A stretch of DNA of 64,000 bases from Pedobacter sp. R20-19 (GCF_000708265.2 NZ_JCKI01000006.1:124001-188000); one strand, 5' to 3'. Positions 29,538-37,480 are shown, counted from the first letter of the stretch. Numbers and translations: made by a program. Notes: a model not told the origin generated them from the sequence alone.

Positions 29538-29894
29538 TTATTCAAGTTCCTGATGTTTTTTGCCCCATTTTTCAAGTTGCTGAATGATTGGGTTTAATTC
29601 ATAACCAATGGGTGTAAGCTCATATTCTACTTTAGGTGGCACTTCTGCATATACTTTTCGGGTTAAAATTTTATTTTCTTCCAGTTTCCGAAGTTGCAGG
29701 GTAAGCATACGTTCTGTGATATTTGGCAGCAGTTTTTTTAATTCACCAAATCTCAGTTTTCCACTCATTAACCAGGAGCAAATCACCAAAGCCCATTGTC
29801 CGCCTATAATATTGGTGGTGTAGGCTTCCGGACATTCTGCTGCCAATGCTTTTTTGTTGGCGAAATTGGTTGATGTTTCTTTGATCTTCGACAT
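29538..29894 (-). CDS. HxlR-family winged-helix transcriptional regulator
   Basis: A 118-residue regulator of the HxlR type. The diagnostic N-terminal AECPEAYTTNIIGGQWALVI (Cys21-Pro22) and the winged helix (LRFGELKKLLPNITERMLTLQLRKLEENKILTRKVYAEVPPKVEYELTPIGYEL) are complete. HxlR proteins sense reactive electrophiles or redox state, often through the N-terminal cysteine. It is divergent from the flavodoxin-fold oxidoreductase, an arrangement typical of an HxlR protein controlling its neighbour. The 11-bp palindrome CCTAAATTAGG between them (29938-29948) is a candidate operator. Confidence 0.92.
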   Translation of the reverse strand: MSKIKETSTNFANKKALAAECPEAYTTNIIGGQWALVICSWLMSGKLRFGELKKLLPNITERMLTLQLRKLEENKILTRKVYAEVPPKVEYELTPIGYELNPIIQQLEKWGKKHQELE

Positions 29895-29937
29895 TACTTA
29901 CATTTTTTATAGTACATAACAATGGGACGCTAACTAC

Positions 29938-29966
29938 CCTAAATTAGGTTACTTGCTATATGTTTG
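29938..29966 (+). promoter_or_regulatory. Operator-like palindrome and -7 box of the oxidoreductase gene
   Basis: CCTAAATTAGG at 29938-29948 is a perfect dyad. TATGTTTG at 29959-29966 is a perfect match to the Bacteroidetes -7 box TAnnTTTG. Transcription would start near 29973, so the ATG at 29960 lies inside the promoter and cannot be the start of the protein; 29987 or 29993 must be used. The dyad just upstream of the -7 box would suit HxlR repression. Confidence 0.55.
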
Positions 29967-29986
29967 CAACAGAAAATTTAAAATTT

Positions 29987-30523
29987 ATGAATATGAAAAC
30001 ACTGGTTATTGTGATTCATCCTGATCTTCAAGGTGCTGTAGTTAATAAAAGATGGGTAGAAGAACTGAAGAAATTTCCTGATCAATATGTGATCCACCAA
30101 TTGCATGAGCGTTATCCTGATGGGGTAATTGATGTAGCTTATGAGCAGCAGCTGGTAGAACAGTATGATCAAATTGTATTTCAATTTCCTTACTACTGGT
30201 TTAATTGCCCATGGTTATTCAAAAAGTGGTTAGATGAGGTGCTTATTCATGGCTGGGCTTATGGAAGTGAAAGTGGGTATAAAGTTTCCGGTAAAAAAAT
30301 AGCCCTCGCTATTAGCCTGGGGGTAGATGAGGTTGACTATCAGCCTACAGGGATTTACCACTATCCATTGGCTGAGTTACTGCGTCCGTTTGAACTTTCT
30401 TTTGAATATGTTAAGGCCAATTACCTGCCTCCTTTTGCCTATTATGGAATAGACTATAATACTTCTGAAGAGTGGATAGAAAAAAGCGTACAACCTTATC
30501 TGGATTTTTTAAATGCTTTGTAA
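29987..30523 (+). CDS. NAD(P)H oxidoreductase, KefF/MdaB flavodoxin-like family
   Basis: A 178-residue flavodoxin-fold oxidoreductase that reduces quinones or related electrophiles with NAD(P)H and bound FMN or FAD. The N-terminus MKTLVIVIHPDLQGAVVNKRW is the flavin phosphate loop region, and QYDQIVFQFPYYWFNCPWLFKKWLDEVL is the family signature. The open frame extends back to 29960, but a -7 box covers that ATG, so 29987 (or 29993) is taken as the start. It is divergent from the HxlR regulator, which probably controls it in response to electrophile stress. Confidence 0.88.
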   Translation: MNMKTLVIVIHPDLQGAVVNKRWVEELKKFPDQYVIHQLHERYPDGVIDVAYEQQLVEQYDQIVFQFPYYWFNCPWLFKKWLDEVLIHGWAYGSESGYKVSGKKIALAISLGVDEVDYQPTGIYHYPLAELLRPFELSFEYVKANYLPPFAYYGIDYNTSEEWIEKSVQPYLDFLNAL

Positions 30524-30671
30524 TTTTATGAGGTGGTTTAACATGTGTTTTTTACAGTCATGCGCTGGCGTTTATTTTTGATCAGTTTTTTTAAAAAAAG
30601 TAATTTCTTATCACACATCAAGATGAGTCTGGCGAAACATAGCGATTTTAGCTACTTAAACTTAGAATAAA

Positions 30672-31271
30672 ATGTCAAAGATTCTTCATGTAATTTCAAG
30701 CCCAAGAGGCGAAGCATCCAATAGTATTAAATTGGCAAATGCAATTATAGATCAGTTAAGAGCACAGGATCCTGCTGCAGTTGTTGCGGTTAAGGATTTA
30801 ACTAAAGCTCCATTTCCACACCTGGAAGAAGCGCATTTAAATGCATTCTTTACACCGATAGAACACCACACTGAAGAAAACAAAGCGGCTATCAGCCACT
30901 CTAATCAGGCCATTCAGGAAATTATGGATGCAGATGTGTTGGTGATCGGTGCACCGATGTACAACTTTAGTATTCCTTCTGTTTTAAAAGCATGGTTTGA
31001 TCATATCGCTCGTGCCGGGATTACTTTTAAATATGGTGCAAATGGTCCGGAAGGTTTAGTTACTGGAAAAAAAGCATATATCGCTGTTTCCACTGGCGGA
31101 ATTTATAGCTCTGGTGAGGCTGCTGGTTATGACTTTGTTGTTCCTTATATCAAAGCTTATTTGGGTTTTATCGGCATTACTGATGTAACCGTTGTTAGGG
31201 CAGAAGGTTTCGCCATCCCTGGTGTACAGGAAACTGCATTGGATAAAGCAATTGATAGTATTGTTTTGTAG
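30672..31271 (+). CDS. azoR: FMN-dependent NADH-azoreductase
   Basis: A 199-residue enzyme of the AzoR type, which reduces azo compounds and quinones using NADH and FMN. The start MSKILHVISSPRGEASNSIKLA is the FMN phosphate loop, APMYNFSIPSVLKAWFDHIARAGITFKYGANGPEGLVTGKK is the diagnostic central block, and the VSTGGIYSSGEAAGYDF loop contacts the isoalloxazine ring. Length is normal. It stands alone 148 bases after the other flavoenzyme and is closed by a long perfect palindrome at 31284-31316. With its neighbour it suggests a small electrophile detoxification group. Confidence 0.93.
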   Translation: MSKILHVISSPRGEASNSIKLANAIIDQLRAQDPAAVVAVKDLTKAPFPHLEEAHLNAFFTPIEHHTEENKAAISHSNQAIQEIMDADVLVIGAPMYNFSIPSVLKAWFDHIARAGITFKYGANGPEGLVTGKKAYIAVSTGGIYSSGEAAGYDFVVPYIKAYLGFIGITDVTVVRAEGFAIPGVQETALDKAIDSIVL

Positions 31272-31283
31272 ATAATTCACATC

Positions 31284-31316
31284 AAACCTATAAGGTTTTT
31301 AAAACCTTATAGGTTT
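31284..31316. terminator. Long perfect palindrome after azoR (bidirectional terminator type)
   Basis: The sequence is a perfect palindrome centred on 31300, with 16-base arms whose outer part is AAACCTATAAGG and whose centre is T/A-rich. It starts 13 bases after the azoR stop and is followed by GTTTTA. A near copy with one arm mismatch lies at 47811-47844, so it may be both a terminator and a dispersed element. Confidence 0.8.
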
Positions 31317-31370
31317 GTTTTATCGAAACTCAGTTATCAAATTTAAGATTGTGCAACATGCCACTCACAT

Positions 31371-31414
31371 GCAACTATCATGCAATAGGGGTGCAATAGG
31401 AAGGCAATAGGGAC
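31371..31414. repeat. Four-copy 11-bp tandem repeat of the GCAATAGG type
   Basis: Units start at 31371 (GCAACTATCAT), 31382 (GCAATAGGGGT), 31393 (GCAATAGGAAG) and 31404 (GCAATAGGGAC), each exactly 11 bases apart. Another GCAAC lies at 31353. The period is close to one helical turn, which places all copies on the same face of the DNA. Its role is unknown. Confidence 0.7.
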
Positions 31415-31586
31415 GGGGGATAGAAGCGGATGATGTTTTATCAATATTGATTCTTTTTTAGGTTTTATTCTACACAACAAAACCCGGGGACTTTGGGTGT
31501 TATTTGTTTTTTAATTACCGGTTACAATCAAACCAAGTGATTGATATTGTCAGACAGATTTTTCTGATCAATTCCAGGTCTATACC

Positions 31587-31784
31587 TTAATTATCTGCAT
31601 ATTCTCGAAGTGTGATAAATTGATCTTTATGCTTGTTCAATAGCAGTTTGAAGTTTCTTAGCACTCTTTGTGATTGTGCAACACTTTTGCCTGTTAATAG
31701 ACTAACATCTTTTGGATAGATACATACTCTTCTTATGATTAGTTTAAGGTTACCGCAACAGCGCCAGGCTGGTATGTAATTCAT
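31587..31784 (-). CDS. Small hypothetical protein with a YPKDVSLLTGKS motif
   Basis: A 65-residue frame. From about residue 14 the text KLIIRRVCIYPKDVSLLTGKS followed by SQRVLRNFKLLLNKHKDQFITLREYA resembles a family of short Bacteroidetes proteins that look like small DNA-binding or helix-turn-helix modules and often sit near mobile or accessory genes. It stops at DN, earlier than I would expect for the family, so it may be C-terminally shortened. The true start may be internal. I do not know a function. The assignment rests on memory of the motif. Confidence 0.45.
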   Translation of the reverse strand: MNYIPAWRCCGNLKLIIRRVCIYPKDVSLLTGKSVAQSQRVLRNFKLLLNKHKDQFITLREYADN

Positions 31785-31997
31785 TTAGCGCTGAAAAACT
31801 GACTTCCCCAGGCTGGTGCAAAGAATTAGGTTTATTTTGGTGTAAGATCCTGAAAAATAAAAATAATTTCAAATACAAAAAACTAATCATACACGCGTAA
31901 CCTAACAAATGCTATTATAAACTGCATAACCTTTCTTTTGCAACTTTACTGTTTAATTTCTTTTCACCTTTGTAACCAGATGTTAAATCATATTATT

Positions 31998-32750
31998 ATG
32001 GCACGTCAGGAAGGAATTATCAAATTAAATGGCCAAATCGGGGATTTGTCCTTTTACAAAACAAAAAACGGTTACCAGGCAAGGGAGAAAAGTGGTGTAA
32101 GTGGAAGCCGCATTGCCAGCGACGCTAATTTTCAGCGTACAAGGGAAAACATGGCTGAATTTAGCCGAGCGACAAAAGCTGGAAAGTTTATGCGTACTGC
32201 TTTTAAAACTCTTACCAGCCAGCTTGCTGACAATCGGGTAAGTAACAGGTTAATGAAGGAGATGTTTAAAGTAATCAAAGCAGACTCGGTTAATGGGCGT
32301 GGGCAGCGGATGGTGCTTGATGCGGAAACAGAACTTTTAACGGGTTTTGAATTTAATATTAATGCGCCTATCAGCACTACTGTAAGTACTACTTATAAGA
32401 CGGAGATAGACAGGGCTACAGGAAAATTATCCATTGAGCTGCCGGACTTTAGCGCAAGGGATCTTATTACTTCACCACAGGGTGCCACTCATTTTAAGTT
32501 TAGTGCCGCAGCAGCGTCTATCCTCTTTGAAGCTGAAACGTTTGAATTGAATCTTCAGGAAAGTCCGATGATTGGCATTACGGATGTTTTGGTATATGTA
32601 TTGCTAAACTGCCAGCTTAAGCCAGCGAGTACGGGCCCATTATTTCTTTTATTTGGTATTGGTTTCTATCAGGAGGTGAATGGAACCTATTATTCATTAA
32701 GCAATGGTGCTTATAATGGTTTAACCATTTCACAAATACAAGGTGTGTAG
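31998..32750 (+). CDS. DUF6266 family protein
   Basis: A 250-residue protein of the DUF6266 family, recognised by its N-terminus MARQEGIIKLNGQIGDLSFYK and the following YQAREKSGVSG. The start at 31998 is chosen because the family begins with this MARQ/MARY text; the open frame upstream encodes an unlikely leader. No signal peptide is seen. The remainder is beta-rich. The function of DUF6266 is unknown. Its stop shares one base with the GTG start of a frameshifted DUF5675 gene (TAGTG), showing that the two were an operon. Confidence 0.85.
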   Translation: MARQEGIIKLNGQIGDLSFYKTKNGYQAREKSGVSGSRIASDANFQRTRENMAEFSRATKAGKFMRTAFKTLTSQLADNRVSNRLMKEMFKVIKADSVNGRGQRMVLDAETELLTGFEFNINAPISTTVSTTYKTEIDRATGKLSIELPDFSARDLITSPQGATHFKFSAAAASILFEAETFELNLQESPMIGITDVLVYVLLNCQLKPASTGPLFLLFGIGFYQEVNGTYYSLSNGAYNGLTISQIQGV

Positions 32751-32976
32751 TGGAACTTTTCTTATGCCGAACTTATTTGAAAGGTGGCACAAATGGAAAA
32801 ATCTATTATCAACATGGGTTAATTTGTGAGCGTATCGAATTGCCATGGCGGAATAATAAGCGAAGTATTAGTTGCATACCTGAAGCCGCTATCTGCTTAT
32901 TAAACGTAACCATCCAAAACACGGATTACATTTAAATCCAGATTACATATATAACAATGGTTGCGTTATCGATTAA
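32750..32976 (+). pseudogene. Frameshifted DUF5675 family gene
   Basis: The GTG at 32750 opens a frame reading MELFLCRTYLKGGTNGKIYY, then ICERIELPWRNNKRSISCIPE, which is the conserved N-terminal half of DUF5675. At about 32885 the frame goes wrong: it reads AAICLL, while the next frame reads RYLLIKRNHPKHGLHL, the expected continuation after the family's EGRY. One base, most simply a G, is missing in GAA-GCC-GC. The second frame ends at 32976, short of the usual length, so the 3' part is also lost. It is coupled to the DUF6266 gene by a one-base overlap. Confidence 0.75.
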
Positions 32977-33039
32977 ATGCTATTAATTCCGATAAGTGTA
33001 GATCATTTTATACTTAGAAGATAGATTCAGGGTAAATCG

Positions 33040-33402
33040 CTAATCTTTTATCAGCTGCCCAATGACATGTCTATTGATTTCTTCCTGAACTACGATATTG
33101 CATAAGATAACATCTTTATTATCAAATACCTCAAAATCAAAAAGCCTTGTTAGAACTTTAAATATAACGGCCTTTTTCTCGAACGTAGTATTTGGACCGT
33201 TGCCCTTTAAGGTCCTATCGACTTTAAACCCTATATAATCTTCAGGAATTGGTAAATCACTAATGCTATCTGCATGATAACCCTCATCTGTAAGATCCTC
33301 TTCATAAGGTCTTCCATTTCCATTTGGGTTATATTCTTGAAATCTAATCCATATTGATTTTTAATCCTGGAACTTTAATCCATTTGCTGCTTTAATCGCC
33401 AT
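33040..33402 (-). pseudogene. Unrecognised minus-strand gene with a premature TAA
   Basis: From an ATG at 33402 the frame reads MAIKAANGLKFQD and then a TAA (33361-33363); the same frame is then open for 106 codons to a TAG at 33040-33042. The readthrough text (IWIRFQEYNPNGNGRPYEE, later FEKKAVIFKVLTRLFDFEVF) has normal protein composition and no ATG of its own. The simplest reading is a gene of about 120 codons broken by one nonsense change. I do not recognise the family. Confidence 0.55.
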
Positions 33403-33542
33403 AAGTTTTTTTAGCAATTACTAAACATGTTTTACCAGACCAAGAGCATCATAACATTCACATATAAACATTGATTAAATCCGTGGATATATAAAGATCT
33501 CTAGACGGCAACAAAGAAATAGCACACAGGATTGATTTATAC

Positions 33543-33578
33543 TCAAAAAAAAGCTGCCTCATTTTTTTGAGACAGCTT
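33543..33578 (-). terminator. Rho-independent terminator for the minus-strand lipoprotein pair
   Basis: Read on the minus strand, AAGCTGTCTCA (33578-33568) pairs with TGAGGCAGCTT (33561-33551) with one G-U wobble and a loop of six A residues, and is followed by a run of T residues. It lies 39 bases beyond the stop of the gene ending at 33617. Confidence 0.85.
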
Positions 33579-33616
33579 CTTAAGATTTTTATTTATGTAC
33601 CAGAACTATGCATGAT

Positions 33617-33994
33617 TTAGTTTATAGTTCTCTCATTAGATTCTTTTAATACAAAATCTACAACTAAAGAATCACCCTTTACTAAGTTAAGCGATTTGGT
33701 TGATGAAAGCAAATAGCCAATGTAAGAAGCACGTAAAACAAATTTTCCTGGTTTGAGTTCTAATTTGTACTGACCACTCCGATCGGTTCGTGTCAAAAAT
33801 GTAGTATCAGTAGATTTTATGGCCACACCTGGTAAAGTTCGATTATTCCTTTCTGTGTCATACACAGTTCCAGTAATAAATACTTTATCGCTTTTGGTTT
33901 TAAATAAAGAATGACTATAGGTGCCTTGACGGTTTATCGAACAGCCAACTAAACCAATGTATATTATTGTTATAAACAAAAATTCTTTTTTCAT
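33617..33994 (-). CDS. Lipoprotein with carboxypeptidase-like regulatory domain
   Basis: A 125-residue protein. The start at 33994 is preferred because it gives a lipoprotein signal MKKEFLFITIIYIGLVGC (Cys18) and lies 19 bases after the upstream gene; the longer open frame would overlap that gene. After the lipobox comes one carboxypeptidase-D regulatory-like (Ig-type) domain, VFITGTVYDTERNNRTLPGVAIK and SGQYKLELKPGKFVLRASYIGY. Such domains occur at the start of SusC proteins; here it stands alone as a surface or periplasmic lipoprotein. It is probably co-transcribed with the HExxH lipoprotein upstream. Its role is unknown. Confidence 0.75.
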   Translation of the reverse strand: MKKEFLFITIIYIGLVGCSINRQGTYSHSLFKTKSDKVFITGTVYDTERNNRTLPGVAIKSTDTTFLTRTDRSGQYKLELKPGKFVLRASYIGYLLSSTKSLNLVKGDSLVVDFVLKESNERTIN

Positions 33995-34013
33995 AATTAT
34001 TTTATTTAAATGC

Positions 34014-35510
34014 TTAACAACCTGATGGAGTCCCCTTACCTGCCTGAGGTGTTCCAGTTCTATCTGTACCATACTGCTCAGCAACTATAGTATCCAGAAT
34101 TCTATTTTGATCCGAAACACTAAGGCTCTTATATGCCGGCGTTTGTTCTAATCCTCCCCAGGCCATATCACTATAGAATTGATTCTTCTCTTCAGGACTG
34201 GAGAAACTATAATTATGCAGATCACCATATTCTCTCAAACCAGCAGCTATATCGTTTTTGAATTCAATCGTCATTTCAATATGCTGCACATCATTTAGAG
34301 TTGGGTGTTTTTGTTTTTCCCATTCTACTAACATATCTGGATAACTTAGTTGAGCAAGAGCTGGATTATTTGCAAAATAGGATACAAGATAAGCATGTAC
34401 TGCTTCATGAAGCAAAGTCCTAGCTAATGCTAGATCAGTACCATTTTTATATTTAGCTATATCTATTATAGTACTGGCCCCCCCGGTGGTTTTGTTTGTA
34501 GAACCATTTACATAATCAGGTAAGGTTCCATTTTTTAAATTCCAAGTATATCCTGGCACCTCGCCAGAAAATTTTTGAATCATTGCCACTACCGATCCTT
34601 GGCTTTGGTACATAAGTGAACTTAATACTGAGGAAGCACAGGGACTTAGTTCATCCAAGTTAATTCTCTGATTGAATTCCTCGGTTGTTGTTCCTGAATC
34701 TCCACCACCACCAGTACCTCCGCCGTTGTCTCCAGGGTCTGTAGGTGGATCTGGAAACCATTGATCTTCACATACAGTAACCTCGCTGGAATCAATTAAA
34801 CTATAATTACCTCCACAATTTCCTTGTGGCCAATGACAATCAGGGCTATAAATAATATGAACTGTACCCGAATTACAATTAGTTGGTCCATCGGAAGCGA
34901 ATTTACAGAATTTTAGTTCTGTTCGACATATACTTTCCCAATATGAAATACTACCTGGTTTAGAGATAGATTGTTTATTCAATGCAAGCATTTTTTTCTT
35001 TTGGTAACCTTGACTGACCTTTCCGTCGACGTAATCTAACAAATAACTTTTTCCATTTTCGAAATTTGTTAAAAGGAGATTACCGGTAAAGTTATCGATA
35101 GCCAACTCAGATGTTTCTTTACTGGCAGGAGAGATAGACTGATAGTAAAATGCTTTATAAAATTCCTTTTCATTTTTTACCATTAAGTAATTTGCAGATC
35201 TGAGCTCACTTATCTTTTTTGGTTTATTATTTTCTGTTACATATGTTACGAGTGGGAAAAACACATAGGAAACTGTATCATTTACAATTTGTGACCTAGG
35301 GTGTTCCCAATCTGGTATCCATGAGTATTTCTGATTAACATTAGCTATTAGCTTTTGATCAAATTTAAAGCTATAATACTTTTCTTTAATTGCACTAAGC
35401 CTTTTCAAATAGTCTGGCGAATTTTTAGATAGGACGGTATTATTTTCATTCACTGGTGCTAACCCTTTATCTTTCTTACAGGATATAACGATAAGTGTTA
35501 ACATTGACAT
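34014..35510 (-). CDS. Putative zinc metallopeptidase-like lipoprotein (HEAVH motif)
   Basis: A 498-residue exported protein. The signal is short, with a lipobox at VISC (Cys11); no ATG, GTG or TTG start lies further upstream in the frame before a stop codon. Residues about 30-250 form a cysteine-rich region with no family I recognise, including CRTELKFC and CHWPQGNC. A Gly-rich linker follows at about 257-273 (PGDNGGGTGGGGDSG). The C-terminal domain contains RTLLHEAVHAYLV, an HExxH zincin motif (His368, Glu369, His372), with His410 a possible third ligand. A peptidase function is suggested by the motif only. It pairs with the small lipoprotein behind it. Confidence 0.75.
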   Translation of the reverse strand: MSMLTLIVISCKKDKGLAPVNENNTVLSKNSPDYLKRLSAIKEKYYSFKFDQKLIANVNQKYSWIPDWEHPRSQIVNDTVSYVFFPLVTYVTENNKPKKISELRSANYLMVKNEKEFYKAFYYQSISPASKETSELAIDNFTGNLLLTNFENGKSYLLDYVDGKVSQGYQKKKMLALNKQSISKPGSISYWESICRTELKFCKFASDGPTNCNSGTVHIIYSPDCHWPQGNCGGNYSLIDSSEVTVCEDQWFPDPPTDPGDNGGGTGGGGDSGTTTEEFNQRINLDELSPCASSVLSSLMYQSQGSVVAMIQKFSGEVPGYTWNLKNGTLPDYVNGSTNKTTGGASTIIDIAKYKNGTDLALARTLLHEAVHAYLVSYFANNPALAQLSYPDMLVEWEKQKHPTLNDVQHIEMTIEFKNDIAAGLREYGDLHNYSFSSPEEKNQFYSDMAWGGLEQTPAYKSLSVSDQNRILDTIVAEQYGTDRTGTPQAGKGTPSGC

Positions 35511-35788
35511 TAGGAATAAGTAACGCCTCCATTCCGATAATAATAGTGTTTTTTTCTTATATATAGATTTAAGGTTAAGTTAAAAGAAGATAGTATCGAT
35601 GCGTCAGATATTTACATAAATAATTAGTATGATGATACAAATTGTATATTTATATTACATATTTTCATGTAAATATACATACTTAATTAGTATATGAAGT
35701 TGAAGATTATTAGTGTGAAAATTTATTGTATAACCTCAGTATCATGAACCGGTGGATTTGTAATAGGTCAAAAAATCTATAGCGTAAA

Positions 35789-35807
35789 TTTCGTCTCACA
35801 AAACGAA
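35789..35807. repeat. 19-bp dispersed motif, copy 1
   Basis: TTTCGTCTCACAAAACGAA here is identical to 39599-39617. The outer parts TTCGT and ACGAA are complementary, so the motif is a small interrupted palindrome. Degenerate relatives ending AAAACGAA occur at several other gene boundaries between 35 and 45 kb. Confidence 0.6.
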
Positions 35808-35881
35808 GAGTTAAGTTCATTAAAAATATTTTAAAGGATTTGTGATATTTTTTATAGATTTATTGAAATTAACATTAAATT

Positions 35882-36004
35882 ATGTTTCTCTTAAGAATTG
35901 GAACCCCTGAGATTTTAATTTTCATTACAGGATTTGCTGTCCTTGTAATATTATTCTATTTAATTAAAGGCATTATTGGGTTCATTCGTGAAGTTCGTGG
36001 ATAG
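35882..36004 (+). CDS. Small single-pass membrane protein, hypothetical
   Basis: A 40-codon frame starting MFLLRIGTPEILIFITGF, continuing with a hydrophobic run (AVLVILFYLIKGIIGF) and a basic end (IREVRG). One membrane helix is predicted by eye, with the charged tail following it. The GTPEILI text recalls the start of TatA-type proteins, but the rest does not fit. A real but unnamed small gene is plausible; no neighbour suggests a role. Confidence 0.4.
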   Translation: MFLLRIGTPEILIFITGFAVLVILFYLIKGIIGFIREVRG

Positions 36005-36242
36005 AAAAATTTTGCATTTCATAAGAAAAGATTTAGTCATTGAAAACTGAAGAAATCTTTCGAATACAAATTTTCTCTCAGCTGTAAATTCCCATTTACG
36101 CTAATCACGGCAAAGTGTACAGCGGTCTCAAGAAAAGAAAGTTTCGAGAAAGTATGAGCGTATGAAAATTTTTAATTTTGCTGGAAATTGCGAATGTGAT
36201 TATATTCTTTCCTACTTAATCAATAAAAATAGCCGTTAAAAG

Positions 36243-36692
36243 ATGAGAATAATATCAGTAAGAGATAAACCAGAGTATAAAGACATCGCAATTAAATATC
36301 TACAACAAAGCTGGTCTGAAATTTCGCCCATTATTTATGAAAATTGCATATCAAATTGTATAAACGCAAGCCAGTTTTTGCCTCAATGGTATTTATTGGA
36401 AAAGAATCAAGAAATAATTGGCTGCGCGGGGTTAATAACAAATGACTTTATAAGCAGAATGGATTTATATCCTTGGATTTGTGCAATATATGTGGCGGAA
36501 AACCATAGAGGAAATGCTTGCGGATCAATGTTGATCGAAAAAGCAATAGCGGACACCAAAGAAGCCGGATTTAAGCATCTAAATTTATGTACGGACCACA
36601 TCGGTTATTATGAGAAATACGGATTCAAGTACATTGGAAAGGGTTATCATCCATGGGAGGAAGAATCGAGAATTTATCAGGTAGAAGTATAA
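36243..36692 (+). CDS. GNAT-family N-acetyltransferase
   Basis: A 149-residue acetyltransferase. The core GNAT text is WYLLEKNQEIIGCAGLI, then WICAIYVAENHRGNACGSMLIEKAIADTKEAG, where RGNACGSML is the acetyl-CoA-binding loop, then HIGYYEKYGFKYIGKGYHPWEEESRIYQ, the usual C-terminal end. No acceptor is evident. It stands alone in the accessory region, and its AT-rich codon use resembles the hypothetical genes around it more than the polysaccharide loci. Confidence 0.88.
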   Translation: MRIISVRDKPEYKDIAIKYLQQSWSEISPIIYENCISNCINASQFLPQWYLLEKNQEIIGCAGLITNDFISRMDLYPWICAIYVAENHRGNACGSMLIEKAIADTKEAGFKHLNLCTDHIGYYEKYGFKYIGKGYHPWEEESRIYQVEV

Positions 36693-36749
36693 TTAAATGA
36701 GTGACAATTTTGAATTGAATCGCCTCATAAAACGAATAATTTAAAAAAT

Positions 36750-37064
36750 ATGAACATAACATTACAATACACTTTACTCGGATTTAGCCTTAATTCCATA
36801 ATTGATAGAAGAGAGGTACTTGATATCCATGAAACAAGAAAAGCCATAAATGAAGAAAGAATCTTCCCTTGGTTAAAAGATAAATATGGCCAAGATGTAG
36901 ATATAAGCTTATATAGCGATTCTGATTTAAGAGAGATTAATGATCTGTTTGCGAATCTTAATAATGTAGTTGATGCTGAAAGTAAATTCGGGATAAAGAG
37001 GAATGGACTGTGCCTATTATTAGCTTATTGTATAGAGGGGATTCAAAATGAAGTCAAAATCTGA
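36750..37064 (+). CDS. Hypothetical protein, 104 residues
   Basis: I do not recognise this gene. It has no signal peptide or membrane segment and is rich in charged residues (IHETRKAINEERIFPWLKDKYGQ). A degenerate copy of the CTCAnAAAACGAA motif precedes it at about 36724-36736, and the ATG follows 13 bases later. It lies 57 bases after the GNAT gene on the same strand and could be co-transcribed with it. Confidence 0.6.
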   Translation: MNITLQYTLLGFSLNSIIDRREVLDIHETRKAINEERIFPWLKDKYGQDVDISLYSDSDLREINDLFANLNNVVDAESKFGIKRNGLCLLLAYCIEGIQNEVKI

Positions 37065-37205
37065 TAAAAAAATAATCTTTACGTTATACTTAAAAGAAGT
37101 AAGTCTCAATAACAGCTACAGTTAAAACATGATAGCAAGTCAAAACCTGGTCAACGTTTGGCCAACCAAAATTTGATAGCAAATAGATAAAATAATCTAA
37201 AATAA

Positions 37206-37480
37206 ATGAAGCTTTTACTAATTAGCGATTACAACCCTCTTATCATTTTAGAAAATAATTACCTTTTGAAAAGAGAAAACTATCTTCCACCAATAGAGTA
37301 CGAAGTGTCAACGATAGCGAACTTTATACTGCTTCGCAGGAAGATCAAACCACTAGGTCAGCAAGTATTGGCGATATTATTCAACTAAAGGAAGTGATAT
37401 TATTTATTATTGCTCTCGTGGGATATAGAAAGGTAGTATGGGGGGACATAATTGATTTTACTGTTGCAAATAATGATTAA
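37206..37480 (+). pseudogene. Small frameshifted gene coupled to the next ORF
   Basis: An ATG at 37206 opens MKLLLISDYNPLIILENNYL, which runs 60 codons to a stop at 37388. A second frame overlapping its 3' half reads SVNDSELYTASQEDQTTRS and then IGDIIQLKEVILFIIALVGY, ending VANND at 37480. That stop overlaps the ATG of the next gene (37473), a coupling that supports the second frame as the true C-terminus. A single frameshift near 37300 would join the two halves into about 90 residues. The family is unknown. Confidence 0.5.

Larger units (their letters stand above)
35511..36242. other. Intergenic stretch with a short palindromic repeat and one small ORF
   Basis: About 730 AT-rich bases. It contains copy one of the 19-base motif TTTCGTCTCACAAAACGAA (35789-35807) and the small ORF at 35882-36004 described separately. 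A further open stretch at 36060-36180 shows no gene-like reading. Confidence 0.45.

Noticed and set aside
31345..31435. CRISPR array from the GCAATAGG repeats
   Set aside because: The unit is 11 bases without spacers, and no cas gene is present.
37068..37200. Repeated short text (ATGATAGCAAGTC / TTTGATAGCAAATAG) before the 37206 frame
   Set aside because: Only two loose copies, no stem or consistent period; too weak to call a repeat.
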